Source of the DNA: a virus
DNA: 23,442 nucleotides
Strand: one strand, 5' to 3'
Virus record (IMG/VR): IMGVR_UViG_3300020578_005189
Location: 1-23,442 of that record
The position numbers and the translations under genes were made by a program. Below, one piece after another: positions 23,188 through 23,442 of the stretch (positions are counted from its first letter, which is position 1; every line of letters starts with the position of its first letter). Under the pieces are notes generated by a model, which was not told the DNA's origin, did no database searches, and was given only the letters and a program-made list of their open reading frames with translations.

Positions 23188-23442
23188 ATGATCGGGATTA
23201 TTGCCACGACGGAGTTCTCAGATCTGCTGGAAATTACACTGCCGTGGAATCTGCAGGTGCTGGAACAGGTGCTGGTGGTCACGCATCCCGAGGATCAGCT
23301 GACGATCGATGTGGTGTCGAAGTATCCGCAGTGTGAGTTGCTGCTAACCGAGGTGTTCCGGGAAAACGGCGCGTACTTCAACAAATGGGCTGCGGTCCAG
23401 ATGGGATGTGATTACGGGATCCGGCATCACAACTGGGCGTGC
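23188..23442 (+). CDS. Glycosyltransferase-like protein, N-terminal part, cut by window end
   Basis: The ATG has GGAG 8 bases upstream. The 85 visible residues begin MIGIIATTEFSDLLEITLPW and continue with VLVVTHPEDQLTID, ENGAYFNKWAAVQMG and a final HHNWAC. This recalls the N-terminal half of GT-A fold glycosyltransferases of phages and bacteria, in which a VVT-x-PED strand, an FNK-AA helix and then a Trp-x-x-hydrophobic-Asp-x-Asp metal site follow; the metal site would lie just beyond the edge. With the preceding gene it would form a glycan-modifying pair. The call is provisional because the catalytic part is missing. Confidence 0.6.
   Translation, partial: MIGIIATTEFSDLLEITLPWNLQVLEQVLVVTHPEDQLTIDVVSKYPQCELLLTEVFRENGAYFNKWAAVQMGCDYGIRHHNWAC

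Overview
The window reads as the packaging, head and tail module of a siphovirus-type tailed phage or prophage, with every credible gene on the + strand. Genes are tightly packed and most junctions overlap by 1 to 8 bases (ATGA, TGATG, GTGA). No integrase, repressor, lysis, replication, tRNA or rRNA gene is visible, so prophage, free virus and gene-transfer-like remnant cannot be separated from this window alone. The host is uncertain. Moderate GC, good Shine-Dalgarno sites and unusually cysteine-rich structural proteins recall (pro)phages of Planctomycetes-like bacteria, but this is an impression and not a demonstration.

Layout. 1-133: a 32-bp tandem repeat running off the left edge, followed by an AT-rich leader. 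320-2405: four small early genes, one with a nucleotide-modification-associated (Nmad1/DUF1599-like) domain. 2428-3873: large terminase. 3880-4512: a protein resembling the phage deazaguanine DNA transglycosylase (DpdA-like) family. 4540-5561: small unknown genes. 5521-7206: portal. 7264-8372: a 23-residue Cys-x-Cys micro-gene, then a prohead protease/scaffold. 8435-10236: probable decoration protein and major capsid protein, closed by a strong intrinsic terminator (10272-10308). 10323-12865: connector, head-closure, tail-completion and tail-terminator type genes. 12879-13391: tail tube. 13412-14100: tail assembly chaperones joined by what looks like a textbook -1 ribosomal frameshift signal. 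14093-17545: tape measure. 17545-21163: three cysteine-containing tail or tip proteins. 21160-23442: a 648-residue Cys-rich/glycosyltransferase-like/methyltransferase fusion and the start of a second glycosyltransferase-like gene.

How it works together. Terminase packages DNA through the portal into a capsid matured by the protease. The connector genes close the head and join it to a tail built on the tube protein around the tape measure, with the frameshifted chaperone aiding assembly. The DpdA-like and Nmad1-like genes suggest modified phage DNA. The terminal glycosyltransferase/methyltransferase genes suggest that the virion or the host surface is glycan-decorated. The most notable signals are the frameshift cassette, the possible DNA-modification pair beside the terminase, the sugar/methyl-transfer fusion in the tail module and the very Cys-rich tail protein.
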